Source of the DNA: Acestrorhynchus altus
Lineage: Eukaryota; Chordata; Actinopteri; Characiformes; Acestrorhynchidae
NCBI GenBank assembly: GCA_034509495.1
Contig: CM067522.1
Coordinates: 15,333,168-15,397,167 of the forward strand
DNA length: 64,000 bases
Direction of reading: 5' to 3'
Made by a program: the position numbers and the translations under genes. Below, one piece after another: positions 1-11,470 of the stretch (position 1 is its first letter; every line of letters starts with the position of its first letter). Under the pieces are notes generated by a model, which was not told the DNA's origin, did not search any database, and saw only the letters and a list, made by a program, of their open reading frames with translations.

Positions 1-689
1 ATTATCCTACAAGCCAGTTCTATGAATACAGCACTTTGTTAGAACTGTATTATTTGTAGAAAGCATATGCTAATCAAGCATGAGTTGAAAGTGAAGGCTA
101 ACCACTGTGGAATTCATTTCAGCAGGGACATTCAGACAGACGGTCCTTGACTTTCAGTGCGCTTCTGCTAGTAGGTTCCATCCACCATTCTCTTACGATA
201 ATTATTGAAAACCCATGAAAAAAGTGACATTACCTCCCACCGCATCTCATTTTACTGAGATCCTCTTGACAATAAAAAAAAACTCTAGAGACTGTGGAAA
301 ATGTTCACAGCTAATATGAAACCTGCCAGAAATATTCCATGCAAAAACTAGAAATCAACTGTAATGGGACAGCAAATAAAGGAATTGTCAGTCCTGTGCT
401 TTATCTCCCATCTGTTTCAATCAAATGAATATAGTATCTGAAAATCATCACATAAAAGGTGATAAGACTCTTATGAGGCAAATGCTTGTTAGGCAATTTC
501 ACTTAGGCCTACAAGACAATATACAAGCCATGATATCTGTGCATTTAGAAACACATGGAAGGAAACCAAAAATGCTCTTGAAGAAGGAAAGAATAGGCAC
601 GAGAAAGAGATGAGATGAGAGATGGAAAAAGAGTACAGGGTTTTTGCGGGAGACTGAAGCATGAAAAGAGCCAAAGCTTCGAACATAAG
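1..689. other. No gene seen; AT-rich unique sequence
   Basis: Ordinary AT-rich intergenic sequence. Open frames here are under 70 codons, overlap on both strands and show no recognisable protein. No repeat or structured element stands out. Confidence 0.6.
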
Positions 690-1090
690 CACCAGTCAGC
701 AATAAAGGGGATCCTAGCCTTTATTTACAAGGTGTGAATGATGCATTCCCATGCAAATGCATTCAAAGTCTCTCTAATACCACACTATCTATCATTGTGT
801 ACTGAACGGGTATGGCGCAACACAGCACGCAAGGCAAAGCTGACAGTGGAGGGAGGGGAGGAGGAAAAAAGAGCACTTCTCCAGCACTAAGCAACATGAA
901 TGTGTGGGAGTGTTGCAAATAGGTTATTTTGGCTTTTTTTTTCTATATCTCCGCTGGAAGAATGGAAGCATTAGGAATCCAGTGGAAGCCCTCAGTTATT
1001 TGCTAACAAGACGATTAACATGAAAGGGAAATGGTAAATGTCATTTTCCAGCACCGCGCAACAGTGGAAACACAGTAATCATATTATTTA
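690..1090. promoter_or_regulatory. Candidate conserved noncoding element
   Basis: Higher-complexity island with an octamer-like POU word (ATGCAAAT, near 750), a GC-rich purine stretch (about 847-870) and homeobox-like ATTA words near 1010-1020. It has no coding frame and no repeat signature. Such islands in fish gene deserts often prove to be conserved enhancers, but conservation cannot be seen from one sequence. Confidence 0.25.
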
Positions 1091-1321
1091 TGTTCATATC
1101 GAGATCAATCACAACAACCACATGTAAGAGGTTGTGTTATTTTTTTATTTTTTTAACAAAGCCTGATTTCAGCTGCACTGTAAAGATGGTTCAAACTGAA
1201 AGTGGGCTTCTTGAGCAAGGAATTAAGTCACAATCTCTCCAATGATTGTGTGATTTGATTGATTTAATTCAATATTTAATGAAAAGTTTTGCAAACATGA
1301 CAACTCTAGACAACTTAGATT

Positions 1322-2129
1322 GTTAGTATGAAGTTAGCACGTTATCTGAGGATTAGAGGGTTAGTATTCAGTTAGAACATTAGCTGAGGATTAGTGTGTT
1401 AGTATTCAGTTAGCATGTTATCTGAGGATTAAAGCGTTAGTGTGTAATTAGCACTTAAGTTGAGGAATAAAGTGTAAGTAATCAGTTAGCACATTATCTG
1501 AGGTTTAGAGCAATGGTGTGCAGTTAGGATGTTACCTGAGGATTAGATTGTTAGTGTGCAGTTAGCTTGTTATCTGAGGATTAGACTGTTAGTGTGTAGT
1601 TACCACATTATCTAAAGATTAGAGCATTGGTGTTAGCAGTTAGATAAGGATTAGAGCGTTAGCGTTTAGTTAGCACGTTAGCTGAGAATTGGAGTGCTTA
1701 TGTGCAGTTAGCTTGTTAGCTGAGGATTAGAGTGTTAGTTTTCACTTGGCACGTTAGATGAGGAATAGTGTTTTTTGCAGTTAGCAGGTTAGCAGAGGGT
1801 TAGTATTAGTTTGCAGTTAGCATGCTAGTGGAGGGTTATTGTTAATTTGCAGTTGGCATATTAGCTGAGGATTAATGTTAGTTTGCAGTTAGCACATTAG
1901 CTGAGGATTAATGTTAGTTTGCAGTTAGCACATTAGCTGAGGATTAATGTTAGTTTGCAGTTAGCACACTAGCGGAGGGTTAGTGCTACTTTGCAGTTAG
2001 AATGTTACCTGTGGATAAGTGTTAGTTTGCAGTTAGCTCACTAGCAGAAGGTTAGTGATCTTTTGCAATTAGTAGGTTAGCGGAGGGTTAGTATTCATTT
2101 GCATTTAGCACGCTAGCTCAAGGCTAGCA
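1322..2129. repeat. 22-unit minisatellite with 38-bp then 36-bp period
   Basis: Twenty-two head-to-tail units share the core GCAGTTAGCACRTTAGCTGA. Units 1-8 are 38 bp (1322-1625), unit 9 is a 32-bp short unit (1626-1657), units 10-11 are 38 bp (1658-1733), and units 12-22 are exactly 36 bp (1734-2129). The right block has a TTTGCAGTTAGC start, the left block a GTGCAGTTAGC or TTCAGTTAGC start. Units 15-17 are nearly identical, which suggests recent local amplification. Stops (TAG, TGA) occur in every unit, so it is not coding. Confidence 0.93.
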
Positions 2130-3220
2130 AACCAGTTTGCTGTTATCTTGTCTTTTATTCAGTGGAGTGAAATAAATTCACCTAAGGTTGTTTTCTTGTT
2201 TCTGATGGTATTTCTTGATTTTGGTTTGCTTTACTTCTTCTATAACAAAACAGTTTTTTTCTGTTTCTATGCTTCTCAGCAACCAGAATGAATATGCTTA
2301 CCTAAGGTGTCTAATATTGTACATAAGGGCTGCACAATAGTGGAAATATTGGACAATATTACAATATTAAAACAGAATTTTTCATCTATTCAGATTTTTC
2401 CAAGCAACAGTCTTCCAAAATGTTGCAGTAGGTCCCCTATCATTGGCCAGACCAATTATTGGGTACTTCGGGGTCTTGTTTAATTCCTCTCTCTCCAACT
2501 CGATTGGAGAACATTCCAAGAAATTCCCAAGGCTTTCTCAATTTGCTCAAATTGATTGGCTAAGGATATGAGAGGAACTTGCCGTTACTCCCAAGTGGCC
2601 AAAATGATATAATACCCCATGTGTATTGCAGATTATATTGGTCAGATCTAACACGCCACTGGTCATTAAAAAGATATGTCATGGACAATGTGAACAGTGC
2701 CAATGATATATTGTGCAAATAACTGGGCACCCCAACTGTGCTCTTACATAAAATATACCTTTTTATTTTATAAGAGGATTACTGTAAGGCACATTTTCAG
2801 GGACTATTTATTTCTGCTGTTTGTAGAATAAAAAGAGAAATCAACACACCACCACATCATTGAACTGAATTGTGGATTTTGTAAATTGTCAAATAGTGCC
2901 CTAGGAACAGTCTTCAAAGATGAAAAAACACTTAAATACATCAAACCTATAGCCTTCACCAGGCAATTGAAATCCCCACATATGTCACATACACTTTTCA
3001 CACTTGCATACCCACCTCTCTCTTGGTTCTCCCTTCTGTGTGGTGAATTTGATTCTGGCTACGTTACACATGAGATTTAATGTGAATAAATGTATGTAAT
3101 ATTGGCAGAGTGCATAACACTCCTTAATGAGACAATTCCTGACAACTGTACTGATAAAAAAATGTAATATAAAAGTACATCACACAAACCATATTGATAT
3201 ACTGTATATATAAAGAAGGA
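2130..3220. other. No gene seen; degenerate dispersed-repeat fragment near 2325-2420
   Basis: Mostly unique AT-rich DNA. The phrase GGGCTGCACAATA near 2328, followed by repeated ACAATATT words, resembles the ends of degenerate DNA-transposon-derived repeats in fish genomes. It is too decayed to classify. Open frames at 2804-3080 are short and antiparallel, hence treated as chance. Confidence 0.4.
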
Positions 3221-3284
3221 CTCTAAAGACACACTTCTCTAACACACACACACGGGCATCTCTCTTCCTCGGCAGTGGCGTCTC

Positions 3285-3680
3285 TGTGTGGCTGGCTCGG
3301 TTCTGGCTGAGCAGGCACACTTGTTTGAATGTCATATTTATGGCGGCGCTTTGTCAGGACGCTCTCGTGCACGGGCGCGGGCGGCGGAAAGCGAGCATAT
3401 GGCCGCCTCACTCTGGGGAGGTGTGACAGCCTATCGGAGCGGGCGCAGCGCGCTGGCCGGGCAGATGCTCTGGGCTTCGCGGCGATTAAGTGGAGATCAT
3501 CACTGTTTTCTTTGAGCACCACTGTGCCTTGTACTCTGAAGTGTTTGGTTAATCACTGTCTGCATTCGACAGAAGCTGCCAAAATGCTCATTAAGTCGGA
3601 ATCCTCGCCGACATGTCATGCTCGAATGATGGATTTTTTTTCCTTGTTTTCCCCCAATAAGGCCCATCTTGCATGAGAGT
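3285..3680. promoter_or_regulatory. CpG-rich island, candidate conserved enhancer or promoter-like element
   Basis: The segment 3340-3485 is clearly richer in G+C and CpG than its surroundings (for example GGCGGCGC, GGGCGCGGGCGG, GCGCAGCGCGCTGG). It also contains CATATG E-box and GATTAA homeobox-like words. All three forward frames stay open for 75-115 codons here, but this follows from low AT content and gives no recognisable protein. A CpG island with no adjacent exon in view could be a distal regulatory element or an unannotated promoter. Confidence 0.35.
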
Positions 3681-3838
3681 ACACACATGCTGGTGCAAGT
3701 ATATGTACTTGTGTATGTGTGTGTATGTGTTATGTTGCACAAATGTGGGCATATGTTATTAAAATGTTAAAAATGTATGATGTTTGTTTTTTAAGCTTCC
3801 CTCTTTGTTTCCGCTTGTCATTTGTGCAGTGAGAGGTG

Positions 3839-3839
3839 G

Positions 3840-3914
<75 letters not shown>

Positions 3915-3916
3915 TC
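3839..3916. repeat. (TG)n microsatellite
   Basis: About 35 TG dinucleotides in an almost perfect run, followed by an imperfect TATGTGTGT tail. Alternating purine-pyrimidine of this length can adopt left-handed DNA and is length-polymorphic. It generates spurious poly-Cys/Val open frames. Confidence 0.97.
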
Positions 3917-5744
3917 TGCCATGGCCTCAGAGGGACAGGGCTCTTTCTTTTCTCATCTGTTCAGCTTGTGCAGCTTCTGTGCTATGCATGTTATTAGCAA
4001 AATGCTCCGAGTCATATTGCCTGCATCAGACAGCTTTGTGTGTGACTTGTACTTTAATTTCTGGTCAAAATGGGAAACAAGTATGTTATACATTTCAGCA
4101 TTAAGGGAATAAAAGCCTCAACAACTAGGGGTGTCAGAAAATATCTTTGAAAAATTATATTTTGTAATATTGTATCCATTCTCAAAACTCTGTTGATTTT
4201 AAATTCATAGATTACAAGTGAAGATTGCTGTCAGACAGTGGTTTATTGTGTTGTCTTTAGCCTTTAGAAAGTTATGATTAAAGTTTGACATACTTTTATT
4301 CACAATAAATAAGAAAAGTATTTATTGTAGACAGTCACATGTGCCAAATATAATTTTAGGAGATCCTAGGCTTCTCAGAATTTTAATATTTGTAAGAAGT
4401 GTTTTGATCAAAGTTACTTGTGCCTACAATATTTTAGGCACATATAATTGTTTTCTTGCTTAAACGACTTATTTGTAATGGTTAAAATGGCAAAGATATT
4501 TATAATAAGTTCTTCAAAATAGACAGTAGTCCAAATAAAATAAAAAAGCAACTATCAACTTAGTTTTGTTATGTTTAGTTTGGTTTTATCCCTTTATCCT
4601 TTTGCATTTAAACTTCTTCTGCAGAAATCTGCTTAAACATCTTCCCACACCTCCAAAGTCCAGTCTTAGGGTGTTCATAGTTGTAGTTCTGCTCCCTTGG
4701 TTCAGATTATGCAAGATAATCCACTGTTACCTTTTAGTTCTAGTTTGCTTTGTGATCCTACTGACATATTGGCAATTGAAACAAACTGGGAAAAAGGGTG
4801 GTGTATGATGCACATATAACAGAAGGCAGGTGATGGGTTGGGTGGGAGGATGATGCCTCTCACTGGGAGAAACAGAGCTGGGGCAGCTAGATCACTGGCT
4901 GTTTGTAGAAGGAGACAGGATTAAATACACTGCAAGTGAATATTCTAACCCATTGAGATACTGAGCCTTAAAGTATTTATAGTGACATGTATGGAATATT
5001 AAAGAAGTTGTCACAGAATAAGTATGTATTATATGTAAATAGCTGAATTTTGATTAGAATGTCATAAAACCTTATAGTTCCAAGGGGATGACATGGCAAG
5101 CAGAAATCCAGCATGGCATAATGCACTGAAAACAAGTATAAGTGGACACACACTATAATGCCTAGCTTATTAAATTACACCTTGTTCATTTATTTATTGC
5201 CATGGAAAGATGTAGGTTAAAGCTGTAAAATTCAATGCTACTGTGGAGGCATCCCAACTCACAAATGCGTTTACTTTACTGAGGGACCTACATTAATGAA
5301 TGCAATTCTAATGGTGACTAGTGTAGTGTGCGTAGTGTACCAACACTGGCCATGTTAACATGCACCTTAACAATTCGACTAATTGCTCAATGAGAATAGA
5401 ATGCATCTTTGTATACACTTAAATCAGAAGAGAGTAGTCCAGTTGAGGCCATTCTAATTACAAAATCTATTCGACTTGAACAAGGTGGGTTTAAACCAAA
5501 TGTAGAGCAAATTAAGAACAGATGGAATTTTTCTAAATTCAGCATATTACAAAGCTAAAGAGCCAGGATGCCAAAAGCGGTTCTGGTCCGTCTACATTTC
5601 CGTTTTACGAAATTATGGACAAATTCAAAGGAGATCTACCCCTTGCTTACACTGATGAAAACTGTGGGGACGTTGGGTTTGCTGATGACCTACTGGAAAA
5701 TATAAAGGTGTGTGCACTTTTGGGTATATTAAGGTAGTAAAATG
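3917..5744. other. No gene seen
   Basis: AT-rich intergenic DNA. AGGGGTGTCAGAAAATATC near 4129 looks like a decayed dispersed-repeat end. Nothing else is supportable. Confidence 0.45.
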
Positions 5745-5960
5745 CTGCTGAAAAAAACCTGATGACCAGGTTTAGCTGGTAGCTGGCTTTCAATGGTTTA
5801 AGCTGGTTAAGAAGGTTTAAAGGTCAATTGGTCAGCTCTGGAAAAGCGTAATGTACATTGCTTTTGACATTGATAATACTTGGTGATGCTGGCCAACCAG
5901 CTGGGCATGTTGGCCAATCAGCTTGGTCCAGCTTGTTCATAGTGCTGGTTCACATGTTCA
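5745..5960. repeat. AGCTGGT-rich degenerate repeat
   Basis: The words AGCTGGT, GCTGGTTA and GGCCAACCAGCT recur about ten times in both orientations, giving inverted pairs such as TTAGCTGG with CCAACCAGCT. This matches a dispersed CCAGCTGGT-type repeat I associate with fish genomes. It is degenerate, with no clear unit length. Confidence 0.55.
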
Positions 5961-6759
5961 CAAATTTGAATGCAGAATCAGAATGAATACAATAAGATTG
6001 AGGAAATTTTTACATGTAAACGTAGCCAGTGTGTAGTGAGGTAGTGTTTGGTTTAGGTTACAGTCCAACTAAGAAGTTAGTGGCAAAGAATTTAAAGAAC
6101 AAATGTGGGAAGATCTGCACAGAGATCACAAGAACACAACACATGGTTTATTTTGATGCCTCAAACTGCATTTTTATTTCAAACAAACCACATCAGAATG
6201 CATTTAGAAATGGACCAAGCCCCACCTACTCATGTGTTCTTGGAACGTTTGTTTGGTGTGTATCAGCATTCAAAAGCAGTGAATACACTTTTTAACGAAC
6301 CACACCAACAGAGCAGTGACACCAGGGTTTGTATAATCGAAGCAAAGCTGACAAATTTAAACACTCTTAGATGTAGGATCATTTTCTGCTTTTCACCATC
6401 CAAATTCTTTAAAAGACATTTCATCATACTGCTGCCTCTTTTTCAGGAATTAGTTTCTTAGTTACTTTGGATGTACAGGTTTTTGTTTATTTTGACTGTG
6501 CCAACATACATATAGCTAACACTTCCTATTCCAGTGCCTGTACTGTACTTAAATCCCATCCTATAGCGCAGTGTGAGAACAGGTCACTACAGTGACCTTT
6601 CTCCATACAATCACACTTCAGAAATTACACAACGGACTGAGGGCCCTATTGTCCCCATGTCCAGATTAGTTTTCATTTTGTTTCCCAGGACGTATACAGC
6701 CCTTCATTATGACATCAAAATAATGTCGATCAAACCATTTAATAGCACAGGCCAATAAT
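5961..6759. other. No gene seen
   Basis: Unique AT-rich DNA. Two overlapping forward open frames (88 and 118 codons, 6029-6461) show no recognised motif and no codon-like composition. I regard them as chance. Confidence 0.45.
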
Positions 6760-6915
6760 GGGCTGCTATCTGTGCCTGAAACCGTATCGCTGACGCTCCA
6801 CAATGGGTGTGCAGGTGTGAGAGGAAAAGAGTAAGGGAGAAACAGCTTATCAGGCTTTAGATAAAGAAGCTCAGGTTACTACAGTTTCACTGACCGGCTC
6901 TTAAAGCGAAGTGCA
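6760..6915. promoter_or_regulatory. Candidate regulatory element with GATA-type words
   Basis: A compact, non-repetitive segment contains CTTATCA followed by TTAGATAAAG (about 6846-6865), which are inverted GATA-like sites, flanked by moderately GC-rich sequence. No coding frame. Inference only. Confidence 0.18.
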
Positions 6916-8459
6916 CCCCAAACTCAAGAGGGCTAAGCTATCCAACATAAACAATCTCCCAAAGCTGTACAGTATCATGTAATGTGCCTTGGGGGGAATG
7001 AAGCTGCAACCGAAGGAATAAAGGAGGCTGGGGAAAGGAGTGTTGATGCTTGTCAGAATTTAGGCAGGAGAGGCCTCGGGTAGAAGTGGACTGACAGGAG
7101 AGGGCTGAGCTAGGATCAACAAGACACCCACACCCACCCAAACACACTCATTCTCACACACCCACACCCCAATACACACACATACACTGAATTCTGGCAT
7201 GGCCCCAGATGTGTGAGTAAGAGTGAGCAATACAGCAAAAAATTTAACATCATACTTGAAGACAGTTTTACAAGTGGGGAAATCTTATGGCCCTTCAAGG
7301 CTTTCATAGAATCTAATGACTGAATTATTAAAAAACAAGCCTATAATTTGACATTTTTATTTAATCGAATCATGGCTGTTTCATACACTCCAGAATAATT
7401 GTACTAGATTTGTTTCACTGTTAATTTGTGACTGAATTCAAAAGGATTTCATTTGTAGAATGCTACGTTCATTTGTAGAATCATTCCATACAGGTTTTAT
7501 TGTCACTGTAGTAATACAGACTGAACAGTTGTCTGTCACATAAAAGGAGTATGTGAATAAAACAACATTAGGCAACATGGCCACATCATGATGTGTGAGG
7601 CGTAGGAGTTATATTGACAGAGGCTGAGTGGAAAAATAACTTTCAAGTAAGCCAGCCTGAGAATCAGCTTGCTGGTCATAGATAAAGTCCTGCCCTTAAG
7701 CAAAAAGAGCCAACCAGCTTGCTATTTATGCCACAACTGAAAGAGAGTTAAAGATATTGTGGCTTTGGCCAGACCATGTAAAAAAATGTCACTAATACTA
7801 AAGCACTTACACAGAATACTTTCAAATTTTCAAACATAAAATTAGCATCTCATACTTGGACTCCTTTTTCTTTTTTGCTCATGGGTTTTTACTTTCATTA
7901 TATTTTACCTTTCCTAATATTTACGTCCTTGGTTTTGAAATATAATTTATATTCAGTTTATTATTTTCTATTCTTTCATAAGTTCAGTAAACAGCAATGT
8001 TTTTCAGAATGTAATCTTTGCTTTCACTGTTACATAGCAAAAGCATAAAACTCATCTAAATTTAAAAGCTGAAAGCTACATAAGTGGATGGCAACATAAT
8101 TTGAATAATCCATTTTTCATTGCAATATTTGAAAGATTATTCCAAAAATAATGGTTTGTTGCAGCACTAGTATCTATGTAAATACTGCTAAATACACTGT
8201 CCCACTGGATCAAAAACCAATCAGGTATAACTGTTTACATCATAAACTGAACATCAGTTATAACCTATTATTCTAACATCACAAAATGTATGCAGCTGTA
8301 TTACCCACTTCAGATCGATGCATAGCCACTCCGTGTGTGTGACAGAACGACAGTCCTAAGGGGGAAGAAACACAAGTGGGCACAAACCCAACCACACAGA
8401 AAAACTGTACATCCGTAGACAAGAGGAACTTATTTGCCTACCGCTAAATATGAAAATGC
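6916..8459. other. No gene seen; short CA-rich stretch at 7125-7190
   Basis: The CA-rich imperfect stretch at 7125-7190 accounts for the short Cys/Val-rich minus-strand frames. The rest is AT-rich unique sequence. Confidence 0.45.
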
Positions 8460-8600
8460 CTACAGCAGAGAGGAGCTCAGATTCCATGTCCATGTTCGGT
8501 CCCTCTAATGTGAAGCAGGAGAGCCAGGTGCTTTGGCCCAGAGCAGAATTCCAGGTGGCTGGACCGGATCCTTACAACAGTGACGGGAGGGAGTCATAAG
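8460..8600. promoter_or_regulatory. Candidate conserved noncoding segment
   Basis: Non-repetitive, GC-balanced sequence in an AT-rich background, with paired CCAGGTG words near 8527 and 8551 (E-box-like CAGGTG). There is no supporting gene structure. Confidence 0.18.
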
Positions 8601-9015
8601 AAAAGAAAGAGGCACAGCTGTGAGTTGATTAAATCAGCCTTTAGAAGAGAAACTTCTGAGTTTCAGAACCCAGTTGTCTGATCTAGATGTCTAGATTTTC
8701 AACATTGGAAGAGACATTCTAGTTGCTAACAGCCTGAAATAATGATCTAGTGTTTACAGTAAGGAAATACCCACACTTTACTGCATTATGCAGATTGAGA
8801 GCTGCATGTTCAAACAGACAATAACAGTTCTTTGTATTTCTATTGAATATATTACACAACTGGTCATTCCATTGCAACTTATCAAATTTTAGAAAGAAAC
8901 TGACATGATGCAACATGAAAATATGAAAGCATTTTCATATTATGAAAGTATTGTGATATTAGATTTATGCCTACCCATATTTTTGATAAGATTTAGTACA
9001 AAGAACATATGCTAG

Positions 9016-9207
9016 TTAGGGGTTGGCAATATGGTTATAAAAAATACATTTTGTTATTAGTGATGTTTAATTGGATAAAATCCAACACATTTTGAATAAA
9101 ATAAATAGCATTTTAATGTGTCAAAATATTATGATGTGTAGTAAATTCTGTGCATTGCGAAAATGTCTTAATTATTGATATATTTTAACCATATTACCCA
9201 TCCCTAA
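9016..9207. mobile_element. Small inverted-repeat element (MITE-like), 192 bp
   Basis: The left end TTAGGGGTTGGCAATATGGTT is the near-exact reverse complement of the right end AACCATATTACCCATCCCTAA. Complementarity continues inward into AT-rich arms. There is no coding capacity. The size and terminal inverted repeats fit a nonautonomous DNA transposon remnant; a target duplication is not clear. GGGGTGGGCAATATGG-type ends are common among fish dispersed repeats. Confidence 0.65.
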
Positions 9208-9304
9208 TTCTGCAAAATCACAAAAACGTGATTACGAATATTCCCTCGTAGAAAAACAATACACAATATTTATTGCAATATTTTGACATGCAGACAAAAA
9301 GCTT

Positions 9305-9430
9305 TAGGCTGCACTCACACTAGGTGATCTTTTCCAAGCCCAGGCACATCACATTTCCCACCAAAGCTTGGTTCATGTGACTAGTGTGGTCACTCTGAAC
9401 CATGCTCAAACACAGTGAGTCATGTTTTAA
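9305..9430. repeat. Fragment of dispersed repeat (TGCACTCACACTAGG type)
   Basis: The phrase CTGCACTCACACTAGG, then CAAGCCCAGGCAC, then GACTAGTGTGGTCACTCTGAACC, has the back-to-back ACTAG/CTAGT layout of a degenerate hAT-like dispersed repeat known to me from fish sequence. Boundaries are uncertain. Confidence 0.35.
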
Positions 9431-9548
9431 TTTGCTTGAAGAGGTGAAAACAGACCTCAAACATGACGCCAGTGATGCTGTCTATGTAAAAATATTTTAT
9501 GAGGAGCACAATTAACAGAACATTGCTGTGCTGGGTAATCTATAAATG

Positions 9549-9572
9549 GTGTGTGTGTGTGTGTGTGTGTGT
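9549..9572. repeat. (GT)12 microsatellite
   Basis: Perfect GT dinucleotide run. Confidence 0.95.
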
Positions 9573-9688
9573 ACTGGTGCAACCAAAACCACTTCAAATT
9601 AAACACAAAATACAGTCTGCATCACCTGCCTGATCTGAACTGTGCATGTGTTTTCATTTATTACGACTAAGTAAATTAGCTTATTTTT

Positions 9689-9734
9689 ATTACTATTATT
9701 ACTATTATTATTACTATTATTATTATTATTATTA
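9689..9734. repeat. (TTA)n microsatellite with ACT interruptions
   Basis: About 15 TAT/TTA trinucleotides, interrupted by ACTATT units in the 5' part. Confidence 0.93.
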
Positions 9735-10084
9735 ACCAAGAACAATTCAGAATTTATGATCAGAAACATGCAAAGTGCTGTATCTGTTGAAATTTGACTT
9801 TCAGTTTAACATCTTAGGATTGGGTTCTGTGATAAATGTTGTATATATGTAATCTGTGGAGGCAATGCAGATCTGGTAGGGACACTTTCCTTCAAAGATT
9901 CAAGCTTGAGTACACGTCAGAGGAGGAGTGAGGAGTGAGGATCAACTGTACAGGACAACTGTACCTAATGCAGTACACCCCTAATAGCAGCAGATTCTTA
10001 TAAACTGCTATTCAAACACTATTCCACTTAGTACAACAACTTTCTGCAGTATATCCAATTAAACAGACCTAATTACACTCTGTA
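9735..10084. other. No gene seen
   Basis: Unique AT-rich spacer. GAGGAGTGAGGAGTGAGGA near 9921 is a short purine-rich tandem. Confidence 0.5.
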
Positions 10085-10270
10085 AAACACAACTAGAGCG
10101 ATGCTGGTCGGCATAGGCGTCTGTTAGCTGTTGTATTGGAGCTGGGGACCCAGCGCTTTCCTCAGAGCACACTGGCTGCCCAGCAATGATGCAATGGCAG
10201 AAGTTCAAAAAGAGGCAGTGGCTGGTTCCACATCCTCTTAGTGTCACAAGCATCATGTGTGATAAGGAGA
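10085..10270 (+). mobile_element. SINE fragment (same family as 19940-20160)
   Basis: The body GCGATGCTGGTCGGCATAGG, then GTATTGGAGCTGGGGACCC, then CTTTCCTCAGAGCACACTGG matches the 3' part of the SINE-like repeat at 19940-20160 (shared GATGCTGG, ATCGGAGCTGGGGAC). It extends further 3' than that copy. The tRNA-like head is missing, so this is a 5'-truncated copy, as is usual for retroposed SINEs. Confidence 0.65.
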
Positions 10271-11099
10271 GACATAAAAAAAAAACACAGACCATTTCCA
10301 CAATATGCTCAGAGAAGTATTTATCACAATTGCATAATATATTGTCATGTTGCCCATCCTTATTGTTAAGCCAGTTAAATTCAGAACAAGTATTACCATA
10401 AATGCTAACCTTTAGTAGGGCAGTATATTATTCCATTAACATAATAGATTATCTGACAGGATCTTTACAGCACTTAGTTTCGTTAAAAAAAAAATAAACA
10501 GCGGGCTGTTCCGAAGCTATGTGGGCTGCATCACTGTTACACTGCTGCTCAGATGCTTATTGTGCCTAGCCTACAGTTGTCCTTTAAAACATGAGCCACA
10601 GCCATGTGGGAAATGGCGCACGTGCATGCCTGTGCCATCTCTGAGTGTGTGTTTGTGAGCGGATGCATGCTCGAGTGCGTTCAAGTGAGACGTCCTCAAA
10701 AATATATGATTCTCTACCCTCTTAGAATAAATGTATTTATCTGTATGAATGCCAAAAAGAATAGAAAATGCTCCTCTGGGTAAAACCCGCATAAAGACAG
10801 AGTTAAATGCTTCAAGTAAATGGCAATAATGCATGTCTTGTATGTGTTTTGAAATTCAGCTCAGACACACAAAAGGAGTCAAGTGGCCATTACAGTGCTG
10901 TCATTCTTTTACTTAGCATCAGGCAGGGTGAGAGGCTCTTTTCCACAAAGCCACTTCAACTCGACCAGAAATCGAGTGCGTGAGAGTGTGCGTGTGCGAG
11001 AGTGTGGTGTGTGTGTGAGTGCATGAACACATTTGTGTGACAAAGAGAGAAAATAAGGGAATCCAATAAAATGAGTAGGCAAAATTAAGCTCAAATGCA
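10271..11099. other. No gene seen
   Basis: AT-rich spacer with a GT-imperfect stretch at 10980-11040. Short poly-A runs near 10275 and 10485. The 87-codon minus-strand frame (10571-10834) has no recognisable features. Confidence 0.45.
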
Positions 11100-11470
11100 A
11101 GTGGAACACTTCACTAGAGAGAAGTCTCTATTTCTCCAGCACTTAATTTTGGATTTGTCTCTGCCGGCAAACTGCCAGAGTCATTTGAGGTGACAGCACA
11201 TACACACACTCCTACACACAGAGAGACTCGTGTCTCCCTCAAGGAATCCAATATACTGCTTAGATTAGCCTGTCACTCTAATTGTGTTCAATACTTTCGA
11301 CGCTGATAAATGAAAAAGTAATGATAGCTTGAGTATTAATATGCTTATAATGATAGCAGGCTTAACATACAAAAGCAATACTACAGGCGAGGTAGGGACT
11401 GCAAATGCAGCAAATTCAGAGAGATCTCTTTAATTACTGGTATTGTTTGAAATCTATTTACAGTCTAGGA
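11100..11470. promoter_or_regulatory. Candidate conserved noncoding element
   Basis: Dense homeobox- and GATA-like words (GCTTAGATTAG, TCTAATTG, AGTAATGATAGC, GTATTAATATGC) occur between 11258 and 11350 in non-repetitive DNA without an open frame. The profile suits a developmental enhancer. Conservation is untested. Confidence 0.25.

Noticed and set aside
1322..2129. Minisatellite as a protein repeat (36 bp = 12 codons)
   Set aside because: TAG or TGA stops occur in each unit, and the 38-bp half would break any frame.
3784..4112. Cys/Val-rich frames of about 100 codons
   Set aside because: Translation of the (TG)n microsatellite.
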